Part shown: positions 1 through 9,637 of the stretch, in pieces | Layout of the letters: the number at the start of each line of letters is the position of its first letter | Position numbering within the stretch: the first letter of the stretch is position 1 | Assembly: GCA_902766435.1 (NCBI GenBank) | Contig: CACXDM010000001.1 | Coordinates: forward strand, 1-39,366 | DNA length: 39,366 nt | DNA from: an uncultured Erysipelotrichaceae bacterium | GTDB taxonomy: Bacteria; Bacillota_I; Bacilli_A; Erysipelotrichales; Erysipelotrichaceae | Direction: 5' to 3' | The notes under the pieces: model-generated | What the model was told of the DNA's origin: nothing | Seen by the model: only the letters and a program-made list of their open reading frames with translations | The model's database searches: none | Translations under genes and position numbers: made by a program

Positions 1-676
1 ACGTTCCTATACATCGTGTCCCTCTGCGGATGCTTGGCTCGCTTCTTTTGCAGGAGCTTCCGAAATCTTTGTCATGACTGTCACAAGCGCTCTTTCCGGC
101 TCTTACAACAGCGCATGCATGGCAGCTGACATGTACCGTGAGGAACATCCCGGCGCAAAGATTTCCGTCATAGACTCCCTCTCCACAGGCGCAGAGGAAA
201 TTCTGCTTCTGCTGAAGCTGAAAGAATATATTCTGAGCGATGATTCTTTTGAAGAAGCAGACCGGAAAATCCGTGAATATCTTACCAGGACACGTCTGTT
301 CTTCTCATTCTTTTCACTGCATAATCTCAGCCAGAACGGCCGTGTAAACAAAGCCGCGGCTGCAGCTCTGTGTCTGCTGAATATTTCCGTCATCGGCACT
401 GCTTCCGCGGAAGGAAAGATCAGCGTCAACGGCAAGGCAAGAGGCGAAAAGAAATCTGTCCGCTCTCTGCTTCAGGAAATGAAAAATGCCGGATATCAGG
501 GCGGCCGGGCAGTCATCACACACGTTGAAAATGAAAAGGCAGCCGGTTGTCTGAAACAGGCAGTCTTAAATGAATATCCCGGAGCTGAAATACTGATTTA
601 CCCTGCCCGGGGGCTCTGCAGTTACTACATGGAGCGCAGAGGTGTTGTCATCAGCTGCGAAACGGAAAAACACTGA
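1..676 (+). CDS. DegV family fatty-acid-binding protein, 5' end cut by window edge
   Basis: The reading frame is open from base 2 and has no start inside the window, so the N-terminus lies upstream. About 224 residues are present; DegV proteins are usually about 280-290 residues, so most of the gene is here. The first residues contain TSCPSADAW, matching the DegV signature TSxPS that lines the lipid-binding pocket, followed by MTVTSALSGSYNSA, the typical second motif that binds the fatty-acid carboxylate. The C-terminus ends in a GLCSYYMERRGVVIS segment typical of the family. DegV/FakB proteins bind a single fatty acid in the cytoplasm and, with the kinase FakA, can feed it to phospholipid synthesis; whether this copy is a true FakB cannot be said. 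A strong hairpin follows the stop. The ATG at base 74 is internal and not the start. Confidence 0.9.
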   Translation, partial: RSYTSCPSADAWLASFAGASEIFVMTVTSALSGSYNSACMAADMYREEHPGAKISVIDSLSTGAEEILLLLKLKEYILSDDSFEEADRKIREYLTRTRLFFSFFSLHNLSQNGRVNKAAAAALCLLNISVIGTASAEGKISVNGKARGEKKSVRSLLQEMKNAGYQGGRAVITHVENEKAAGCLKQAVLNEYPGAEILIYPARGLCSYYMERRGVVISCETEKH

Positions 677-695
677 TCATACGTTTTGTTCCCCG

Positions 696-738
696 GCTCT
701 TTCCGCGCATTTCCCCCACTGTGCGGAAGGAGCTTTTT
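696..738 (+). terminator. Rho-independent terminator of the degV gene
   Basis: A stem begins GCTC at 696 and closes GAGC at 730-733, with inner pairs TTCCGC/GCGGAA, and is followed directly by five T at 734-738. It lies 20 bases after the DegV stop. Confidence 0.85.
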
Positions 739-745
739 AGGTTGT

Positions 746-782
746 AAAAAGCCTCCTGTCCGTTAACGGAAAGAAGGCTTTT
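746..782 (-). terminator. Terminator of the beta-glucosidase/MFS operon
   Basis: AAAAGCCT (747-754) pairs with AGGCTTTT (775-782), with the self-complementary TCCGTTAACGGA (759-770) inside. Read on the minus strand the stem ends in a T run. It sits 11 bases beyond the MFS stop codon. The two A/T-flanked arms may let it work in both directions. Confidence 0.8.
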
Positions 783-792
783 ATGATCTTCG

Positions 793-2007
793 TTAAGCTT
801 TTCTGCCGTAAACCTTCAGAATGATGAATGTATTCAGACCTAGCATGACAATCATCATCAGAAGTGTCGAAACATAATTTCCCGACATATCGTACATGAA
901 GCCGATCACGGAAGAGAAGAGCGCATTGGCAATCGTCCCTGCCAGTGAGATCTTCGGATAAGTACGGCTGTAGTTTTCCAGACCGAATGTATCCTTTGTC
1001 ATCATGACAACGCCGACCGTACCGAGTGAATATGTAAGACCGAACAGTCCTGCGCCGACATACATCGCTGCCGGAGCGTGAACAAGCAGAAGGACAGCTG
1101 CGCCGCCGATTGTCAGCGCGCTGTAGAGAAGCAGAGACATTCTGCTTCCGAAACGGTCTGCCAGTGCTCCGAGAACGATCTTGCCTGCGCTGTTGCATAC
1201 CATACAGATTGACAGCATCATCGCCCCGACGGAAGCCGCCATCGCATAGGATCCCGCAATTGAAGGGAAATGCTGAGGAAGAGCTGTTGCGCCGCATGCC
1301 ATGAAGGAATAGATGACTGCCAGAACAAACAGTGCCGCCGGTACAGCCGAAGCCTTTTTCACTTCTCCTGTTTCCGCCGTCTGTTCCTTCTTCGCTTCCG
1401 GATCGTATCCGAGAGGAACCATGTTTTTTGTCTTAGGATGCAGACTCGGCAGGAAAAGAATTGCCGGGAGGTTCAGCACAACCATGACCGCCGCCGTAAA
1501 CAGATAACCCGTACGCCAGCCGCCGCTTTCGATCACAGAGGAGATAATCGGTGAGAACAGCGCTCCCGCAAGACCGCTGCAGCTCATGACAATACTTGTC
1601 GCAAGACTGACATTTGACTGGAACCAGTTGTTGATGACCATGGTAACCATGACGAATCCCAGAACACCGCCGGCAAATCCTCTGACCGCATTGAGAATAT
1701 ACATCAGACAGATGTTGGAACACATTGCAAGCAGTGCCGTGGATCCCGCAATCAGCGCAGTTCCGGTAATCAGCAGCATCTTCAGCCGTTCTTCCTTCAG
1801 CAGCTTAGGCGCTGCCAGACCGCCCAGCGCGAATACGATATTGCAGATCGTAAGCGTCATACTGACGGTTCCTTTTAAGATTCCGAATTCTTCCGCGATA
1901 CCGTTGAAGAACAGTCCTGCCACATTTGTCACAAGACCTACCGATGTCGCGATCAGACCGGACATCGCAGCCAGTATCAGAAGATACTTTCCTTTGATTT
2001 TACCCAT
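793..2007 (-). CDS. MFS transporter, OFA (oxalate/formate antiporter)-like
   Basis: A 404-residue, very hydrophobic protein with about 12 predicted membrane helices in two halves joined by a charged central loop (about residues 190-225). The loop between helices 2 and 3 and the helix pattern resemble the OFA/monocarboxylate branch of the major facilitator superfamily, which exchanges small anions or sugars across the inner membrane; the second half has the MFS-like LADRFGSR motif. AGAGGT lies 6 bases before the ATG. The gene starts 14 bases after the stop of the GH1 gene upstream, so both are probably one operon, and the carrier may move the glucoside or a fermentation acid. Substrate cannot be read from sequence. 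It is not a PTS permease, which matters for the pathway because the neighbouring glucosidases look phospho-specific. Confidence 0.85.
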   Translation of the reverse strand: MGKIKGKYLLILAAMSGLIATSVGLVTNVAGLFFNGIAEEFGILKGTVSMTLTICNIVFALGGLAAPKLLKEERLKMLLITGTALIAGSTALLAMCSNICLMYILNAVRGFAGGVLGFVMVTMVINNWFQSNVSLATSIVMSCSGLAGALFSPIISSVIESGGWRTGYLFTAAVMVVLNLPAILFLPSLHPKTKNMVPLGYDPEAKKEQTAETGEVKKASAVPAALFVLAVIYSFMACGATALPQHFPSIAGSYAMAASVGAMMLSICMVCNSAGKIVLGALADRFGSRMSLLLYSALTIGGAAVLLLVHAPAAMYVGAGLFGLTYSLGTVGVVMMTKDTFGLENYSRTYPKISLAGTIANALFSSVIGFMYDMSGNYVSTLLMMIVMLGLNTFIILKVYGRKA

Positions 2008-2021
2008 CTTATTACCTCTGA

Positions 2022-3527
<1,506 letters not shown>

Positions 3528-3539
3528 TTACTTCCTATC

Positions 3540-3585
3540 CATGCTTAAAAAGCATGAATAAAAGAGACAGTTATTTCTGTCTCTT
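3540..3585 (-). terminator. Terminator hairpin of the GH1 gene at 3599-5071, next to a second palindrome
   Basis: AAGAGACAG (3562-3570) pairs perfectly with CTGTCTCTT (3577-3585) and on the minus strand is followed by TTTTATT. Directly beyond is CATGCTTAAAAAGCATG (3540-3556), a seven-base-pair stem with a three-base loop. The first stem is the terminator. The second could extend it, or be an operator for the next gene, whose start is 75 bases further on. Confidence 0.75.
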
Positions 3586-3598
3586 CCATTCGTATTCT

Positions 3599-5077
<1,479 letters not shown>

Positions 5078-5105
5078 TTATCTCCTTGCTTTTTCTATTA
5101 TATCC

Positions 5106-5321
5106 TCACCGTGTCGAATCCCGTTCAATAAGGGATACGCTGATGACATTTTCCTTCTGTACTTCTTTTCCTTCAATCAGATCAAGAAGAATCCCGATAA
5201 ACTCTTCACTGTTCTGCAGATGTCTGCTTTCTGCTTTTCCTTTTTGCAGAAACTTCATGTTTTCATCCATCACAGCATACTTGACAGATGAACCGCCGAC
5301 ATCAATCACAAAGTACTCCAT
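5106..5321 (-). pseudogene. Remnant: N-terminus of a ROK sugar kinase joined in frame to the C-terminal tail of a LacI-type repressor
   Basis: A 71-codon frame with a good ribosome site (AAGGAG, 7 bases before ATG). Residues 1 to about 45 (MEYFVIDVGGSSVKYAV onward) match the opening of ROK-family kinases such as beta-glucoside kinase, including the DxGGSSVK phosphate-binding turn. The last 25 or so residues (DLIEGKEVQKENVISVSLIE, then RDSTR and stop) look like the extreme C-terminus of LacI/GalR repressors, which typically end with a LIERxST motif. Full kinases are about 290-300 residues and repressors about 330, so about 220 kinase codons and about 300 repressor codons are gone. The likely cause is one in-frame deletion between two adjacent genes in the same direction. 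The product would have no sugar site or DNA-binding domain. It could instead be an uncharacterised small protein, but the two-ended resemblance argues otherwise. Seen: motifs and length. Inferred: the deletion. Confidence 0.7.
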
Positions 5322-5334
5322 GCCTTTTCTCCTT

Positions 5335-5550
5335 TCACTCAGCTTTGCCGAGACTGTAGATCAGCCAGTCAATATGCCGGATTTCATCTTCCTTCATGTG
5401 AATTTCCGCAAGCAGAGATTCCCTGCCTTCATGAAGCAGTTCCTTTGCCTTCGGATAATTGCCGGTTTTCACACACGCCCTGATTTCCTTCTGACGCATT
5501 TCCGGCAGTCCGGTTTCTTCAACCGCTGTAACAATCATTTCTTTTCTCAT
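5335..5550 (-). CDS. Small charged helical protein of unknown function
   Basis: A 71-residue protein rich in Glu, Lys, Arg and Leu, with no Cys pattern, signal peptide or membrane segment apart from one conserved Cys (RACVKTG). It reads as two or three helices, the last one (KELLHEGRESLLAEIHMKED) having the heptad spacing of a short coiled coil. It lies 13 bases upstream of the ROK-LacI remnant and is first in the operon ending with the GH1 gene at 3599. I do not recognise a named family; similar small helical proteins do occur beside sugar-utilisation genes of Bacillota, so a regulatory or adaptor role is possible but not shown. There is no clear Shine-Dalgarno before the ATG at 5550 and the promoter -10 box ends only 9 bases upstream, so the transcript may be leaderless or the fifth-codon ATG (5538) may be used. 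Confidence 0.65.
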   Translation of the reverse strand: MRKEMIVTAVEETGLPEMRQKEIRACVKTGNYPKAKELLHEGRESLLAEIHMKEDEIRHIDWLIYSLGKAE

Positions 5551-5559
5551 CGCACTTTT

Positions 5560-5588
5560 ACTATAGAAGCAGTTTTGAGATATTTGAA
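5560..5588 (-). promoter_or_regulatory. Promoter of the small-protein/remnant/GH1 operon
   Basis: On the minus strand TTCAAA (5588-5583) and TATAGT (5565-5560) are separated by exactly 17 bases. The predicted start site falls within a few bases of the ATG at 5550. The region between this and the divergent LysR gene holds AT-rich dyads (GAGATA...TATCTC, 5577-5606), the kind of place where a LysR regulator binds. Confidence 0.6.
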
Positions 5589-5617
5589 ATATTTGTTAAT
5601 TATCTCTGGTTATTCTC

Positions 5618-5626
5618 TGTTAGAAT
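5618..5626 (+). promoter_or_regulatory. Extended -10 promoter of the lysR gene
   Basis: TGTTAGAAT fits the extended -10 form TGnTAnAAT, 20 bases before the ATG at 5646. No good -35 box is visible. The divergent arrangement with the minus-strand promoter at 5560-5588 is typical for autoregulated LysR genes. Confidence 0.5.
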
Positions 5627-5645
5627 ATCTGTAAAGAGGTATGAT

Positions 5646-6527
5646 ATGGAACTCCGTGTACTCCGTTATTTTGTTCAGGTTGCGCGTGATGAAAGCATCA
5701 CAAAGGCGGCTCAGGCCCTGCATATTTCACAGCCGACACTGTCAAAACAGATCAAGGATCTGGAAGCCGAACTGGGTGTAAAGCTGTTTGTGCGCACCAA
5801 TTACTCCGTCCGTCTGACAGAAGACGGAATCAGACTCCGTCTGAGAGCTGAGGATATACTTGCCATGGCCGATCAGACCATGAATGAATTCACACGGAAG
5901 GACAGCACTGTTTCGGGAGAACTGCGGATCGGCGCTGCCGAAGGTGAAGCGGTCAGACTGCTCGGAAAAGTCATGCATGAACTGTCGGAACCTTACCCGG
6001 GAATCACCTATCACATGTATGCCGGTGATACGGAGATGCTGAAGGAAAAGCTCGACAGCGGTTTTCTTGATTTCCTGCTGATCGTGGAGGATCCGGATCG
6101 GCGCAGATACCAGAGTATCGAACTGCCGGTGGATGATGTATGGGGTCTGGTGATGAAAAGAGAAGATCCGATGGCAGAAAAAAAGACCATCAGTCCTGAT
6201 GATCTTACAGGTCTCCCTTTGCTGATATCACGTCAGGCAATGCATCAGGATCTTGCCCGTCTTTTCGGGCCGAACGTGCACCGTATGCATTTCGCAGCCA
6301 CATATGATCTGTGTCACAACGCTTCTCTTCTGGTGCAGGAGGGATTCGGTTATCTTCTTACATTCGATCATCTGGTTGATCTTTCCGAACGGTCCGGTCT
6401 TGTATTCCGGCCGCTCAGCCCTGCTCTGCGGACACGTTCCCACCTGATTTACAGAAAGTATCAGATCTTTTCCGAAGCAGCCGAACTGTTTCTGAAAACA
6501 CTTGAGAATCATCTGGCCGCAGAATGA
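5646..6527 (+). CDS. LysR-family transcriptional regulator
   Basis: A 293-residue regulator of standard LysR length. Residues 1-60 form the winged helix-turn-helix (MELRVLRYFVQVARDESITK, then AAQALHISQPTLSKQIKDLE), followed by a linker helix and the two-lobed effector domain from about residue 90. AGAGGT is 6 bases before the ATG. It diverges from the operon 5550-3599, so control of the small protein/GH1 operon is likely; the effector is unknown. A nucleotidyltransferase gene follows 25 bases downstream with its own good ribosome site. A second LysR gene of similar length and N-terminus lies at 14465-15346, probably a paralogue. Confidence 0.95.
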   Translation: MELRVLRYFVQVARDESITKAAQALHISQPTLSKQIKDLEAELGVKLFVRTNYSVRLTEDGIRLRLRAEDILAMADQTMNEFTRKDSTVSGELRIGAAEGEAVRLLGKVMHELSEPYPGITYHMYAGDTEMLKEKLDSGFLDFLLIVEDPDRRRYQSIELPVDDVWGLVMKREDPMAEKKTISPDDLTGLPLLISRQAMHQDLARLFGPNVHRMHFAATYDLCHNASLLVQEGFGYLLTFDHLVDLSERSGLVFRPLSPALRTRSHLIYRKYQIFSEAAELFLKTLENHLAAE

Positions 6528-6552
6528 CAAATAATACATTAAGGAGTCCGGC

Positions 6553-7338
6553 ATGACACAGGAAGAAATGAATATACTCGTCCCGCAGAAACTGCATGAA
6601 ATCGAAGAAAAAGATAATATGGAAGTTCTCTGGGCATGTGAATCAGGAAGCCGCGCCTGGGGGTTTGCCTCAGCCGACAGTGATTTTGACGTGCGCTTCA
6701 TCTACCGCAGAAAACCACCGTACTATCTGAAGCTCAATCCCGGAAGAGATGTCATTGAACTTCCGGTTGATGATACCTGGGATGTCAGCGGCTGGGATCT
6801 CGACAAGACACTGAAGCTGCTTGAGCGCTCAAATCCCACGCTGTATGAATGGATGAATTCACCCATCGTATATATTGAAACAGATTTCAGGAAAAGACTG
6901 CAGCCGCTGATGAGGGAATGCTTCTCGGAAAAGAGAATGCTTTATCATTATGTGAATACCGCCAAAAGCAATATGAAGCATCATCTCGCATCTGATCATG
7001 TTGTGCCGAAAAAATACTTTTATGTCCTTCGTCCCGTACTTGCCTGCAGATGGATCATGAAATACCACAAGGCGCCGCCGGTACTGTTTGAAACACTCCT
7101 GAATGAGGTCCTTCCCGAAGGACTGACCGTAACCGTCAGTAAACTGCTGACACTGAAGATCAGCGGTCCGGAAAAAATGACCATTTCCCCCATTGAGGAA
7201 CTCAGCACCTTTCTCACTGATGAAATCAGGAACATCGAAGCATATCTTTCCGCGCTTCCTGAGAATCCTGATGATCATTGGGATGCGCTGAACCGCTTCT
7301 TCCTGCAGGAAACCGGTCTTGGTGAATTCGCCGGATAA
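6553..7338 (+). CDS. RlaP/YcgL-type predicted nucleotidyltransferase
   Basis: A 261-residue protein with a polymerase-beta-fold nucleotidyltransferase signature near the N-terminus: GSRAWGFASADSDFDV, where GS (32-33) and D44/D46 are the metal and nucleotide-binding residues. The RRKPPYYL and GWDLDKTLKLLERSNPTLYE stretches match the PF10127 family (RlaP, B. subtilis YcgL), proposed to take part in RNA repair or nucleotide addition; no substrate is established. The acidic residues look intact, so activity is plausible. AAGGAG lies 6 bases before the ATG. Being only 25 bases behind lysR, it is probably cotranscribed, without an obvious functional link. Transcription ends at the hairpin just downstream. 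Confidence 0.85.
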   Translation: MTQEEMNILVPQKLHEIEEKDNMEVLWACESGSRAWGFASADSDFDVRFIYRRKPPYYLKLNPGRDVIELPVDDTWDVSGWDLDKTLKLLERSNPTLYEWMNSPIVYIETDFRKRLQPLMRECFSEKRMLYHYVNTAKSNMKHHLASDHVVPKKYFYVLRPVLACRWIMKYHKAPPVLFETLLNEVLPEGLTVTVSKLLTLKISGPEKMTISPIEELSTFLTDEIRNIEAYLSALPENPDDHWDALNRFFLQETGLGEFAG

Positions 7339-7346
7339 CAGAAAAA

Positions 7347-7387
7347 ACGTATCCGTACGGATTATTCCGTCAGATACGCTTTTTTTT
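7347..7387. terminator. Bidirectional terminator between nucleotidyltransferase and IDI-GH13 genes
   Basis: CGTATC (7348-7353) pairs with GATACG (7373-7378), with inner ACGGA/TCCGT arms, six A on the left and eight T on the right, so it can end transcription on both strands. The stop codon of the minus-strand gene (7386-7388) lies inside the right T run. Confidence 0.85.
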
Positions 7388-9623
7388 ACAGTTCCCTCAT
7401 CCTGAATACGATCGCCTGATACGGCTTCAGTCTGAGCTTCATTCCATCCATGTCAGCCTCTTCATAATTGTTGATGAGTATATCGGAGCCTTTCAGCCAG
7501 TTCGGCAGAATACAGGAAGCCGGACGCCTGCTGAAATTACCGATGACATACAGTTTTCTGTTTTTCCATGTACGGCTGTAGGCAATGATCTGTCTGCTCT
7601 GCTTTTCGTATTCCTCTGTCTTACCGTATACGGCAGTTTCATTTTCCTTACGCAGCGCAATCAGCTTCTGATAAAACCGGTAAACGGATTTATCACTCTC
7701 CATGTCCTTTTTGATATTGATGCTGCGGTAAAGAGGATTGACACACTGCCACGGTTCACAGCCCTTGTTGAAGCCGCCGTTTACCGAATCATCCCATGCC
7801 ATCGGAACCCGGGCATGATCCCTTGCGCCATAGCGGATAAAGCGGAAGGCAAGCGGTGAAGGAATACCGTAGCTGACCATCAGGTCATGCACGAAGTGAC
7901 TGACCGGATCCTTCATTTCGTCCATGTTCTTAAACGGTGTGTTGACCAGTCCCGCTTCCTCACCCATATAGATAAACGGCGTTCCGAATCCCATAAAGGT
8001 AATCACCGCCAGCATTGTCGCCGCCTCATAGCGGTATTTTGCTGTGCTGATGGAGAAACGGCTGATGCTGCGGACATTGTCATGATTCTCAAGAACCAGG
8101 GTATTCCATCCGCCCTCATAATTCATGATCTGAGGCTGAAGCAGTCCTTTTTTAAACTGCAGAAGATCAAACGGCTTCCGGAAGAATTTCTTACCCCTGA
8201 TATTGTCGGAATCAAGATGTCCGAAACTGAAGATCGCATCGAGCTCTTTGTTTTCAGCCCTGACATATTCACGGGCATTCCTTTCGGAAGGATGGAAGGA
8301 TTCACCCACCGTGAAGGTGTCATACAGTGAGAATGCCTTTTCATACATCTCCTTCAGGAATTCATGCATACGCGGCCCGTCCACATAGTACGGCGCGCCT
8401 TTCTGGAATGAATCCTTATTATGATCATCTTCAAACGGATACACTTTTGAAAACATGTTGAAGACATCAAAGCGGAAGCCGTCCACTCCCTTTTCCAGCC
8501 AGAAATTCAGAATATCAATGATCTCTTTGCGGACAGCGGGATTCTCCCAGTTCAGATCTGCCTGTTCCACACAGAACAAATGCAGATAAAACTCGTCCGT
8601 ATCGCCGATCCTCTCCCAGGCGCTGCCGGTAAAGGTGGATTCCCAGTTGGTCGGCGGAAGCAGTTTGTCTCCCTCTTTTCTGCCTTTGCGGATAATATAA
8701 TAATCCCTGTACGGGGAATCGGGAGATGAAAGCGCCTCGCGGAACCAGCGGTGTTCGGTGGAGGTATGATTGACAACCATATCCATGATGACTTTCAGAC
8801 CTCGTTTATGGCACTCTTCGAGAAGTCTTTCAAAATCTGCCATTGTGCCGAACTTTTCATCAATTGCCCGGTAATCACTGATGTCGTAACCATAGTCATA
8901 ATCCGGTGACTGATACAATGGTGAAAACCATACTGCCGTTACACCAAGGTCCTTAATATAATCCAGTTTTGAAATAATGCCTTCAATATCGCCCCATCCG
9001 TCATTGTCGGAATCCATGAAGCTGAAGGGATAGATCTGATAAACTACTGCTTCCTTAAACCATTCCGTTCTCATGTTATTTTTCCCCATATACTTTTCCG
9101 CCAGTCTGTAAGCAGGAAGAAACCAGGCCGAAAATGTTTCCGGATATTCCTGTGTTTCCTCTTCAAGCTCTTTTCTTGTGATCCAGCGCAGTTCATTGAT
9201 TTCCTCAGGATTGAATGCGTTCAGCGGAATCTCATCCCTGTCTGCCTTCAGCAGGAATACATGATCCACCTCATGTTCGGAAAGACCGTCAAACTTCGCT
9301 TCGTAGGTAAATCTGCCGCATTCCCTCAGCTCAGCATCCTTCAGTGCCATCAGATCAATTCCCGTTTCAAAACGGAGTCTTTCTTCTGCAGCCTTCTTTG
9401 TTTCTTCGCCGGCTCTTGGATGTGAGCAGCATGTATTTGACCAGAGACCGCCGGAATGATATTTCCCGTATGCCCGCCTCTGCAGAAGGACCTCATCCCT
9501 GAGAGGATCATAGACAAAGACCGAAAACGCCCGGTGCAGCTGTCCCTTAATGTGTGTCTCCATCTTTTCACCTGTGCCGGTAACATTGTCATTCTCATCG
9601 ACCCAGATCAGCATTTCTTCCAT
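7386..9623 (-). CDS. Fusion of type I isopentenyl-diphosphate isomerase (Nudix) and GH13 alpha-glucosidase
   Basis: One open frame of 745 codons. Residues 1-183 are a complete type I IDI: metal-binding H24 and H30 (in GQLHRAFS), C66 in WSNTCCSHP, the Nudix helix AAEERLRFETG, and E116/E118 in SEHEVDHVF. IDI interconverts isopentenyl and dimethylallyl diphosphate. Residues 184-745 are a complete GH13 enzyme starting MRTEWFKEAVVYQIYP, with a calcium-site loop DSDNDGWGD, DMVVNH, nucleophile D386 (GFRFDV), acid/base E441 (VGESF) and H514-D515 (ENHDN). Val after the nucleophile is typical of oligo-1,6-glucosidases; trehalose-6-phosphate hydrolase is an alternative. The two domains join with no linker. 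At the junction the minus strand reads GGGGAAAAATAACATG; with one extra A the isomerase would stop at TAA just before the GH13 ATG. So this is either a real fusion or two overlapping genes joined by a one-base indel. MATE gene upstream by 14 bases. Confidence 0.8.
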   Translation of the reverse strand: MEEMLIWVDENDNVTGTGEKMETHIKGQLHRAFSVFVYDPLRDEVLLQRRAYGKYHSGGLWSNTCCSHPRAGEETKKAAEERLRFETGIDLMALKDAELRECGRFTYEAKFDGLSEHEVDHVFLLKADRDEIPLNAFNPEEINELRWITRKELEEETQEYPETFSAWFLPAYRLAEKYMGKNNMRTEWFKEAVVYQIYPFSFMDSDNDGWGDIEGIISKLDYIKDLGVTAVWFSPLYQSPDYDYGYDISDYRAIDEKFGTMADFERLLEECHKRGLKVIMDMVVNHTSTEHRWFREALSSPDSPYRDYYIIRKGRKEGDKLLPPTNWESTFTGSAWERIGDTDEFYLHLFCVEQADLNWENPAVRKEIIDILNFWLEKGVDGFRFDVFNMFSKVYPFEDDHNKDSFQKGAPYYVDGPRMHEFLKEMYEKAFSLYDTFTVGESFHPSERNAREYVRAENKELDAIFSFGHLDSDNIRGKKFFRKPFDLLQFKKGLLQPQIMNYEGGWNTLVLENHDNVRSISRFSISTAKYRYEAATMLAVITFMGFGTPFIYMGEEAGLVNTPFKNMDEMKDPVSHFVHDLMVSYGIPSPLAFRFIRYGARDHARVPMAWDDSVNGGFNKGCEPWQCVNPLYRSINIKKDMESDKSVYRFYQKLIALRKENETAVYGKTEEYEKQSRQIIAYSRTWKNRKLYVIGNFSRRPASCILPNWLKGSDILINNYEEADMDGMKLRLKPYQAIVFRMREL

Positions 9624-9637
9624 AATCGTTTCCTCAC

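Noticed and set aside
3540-3556. CATGCTTAAAAAGCATG as an independent regulatory RNA or attachment site
   Set aside because: It lies directly behind a terminator and is too short for an RNA gene; reported only as part of the terminator region.
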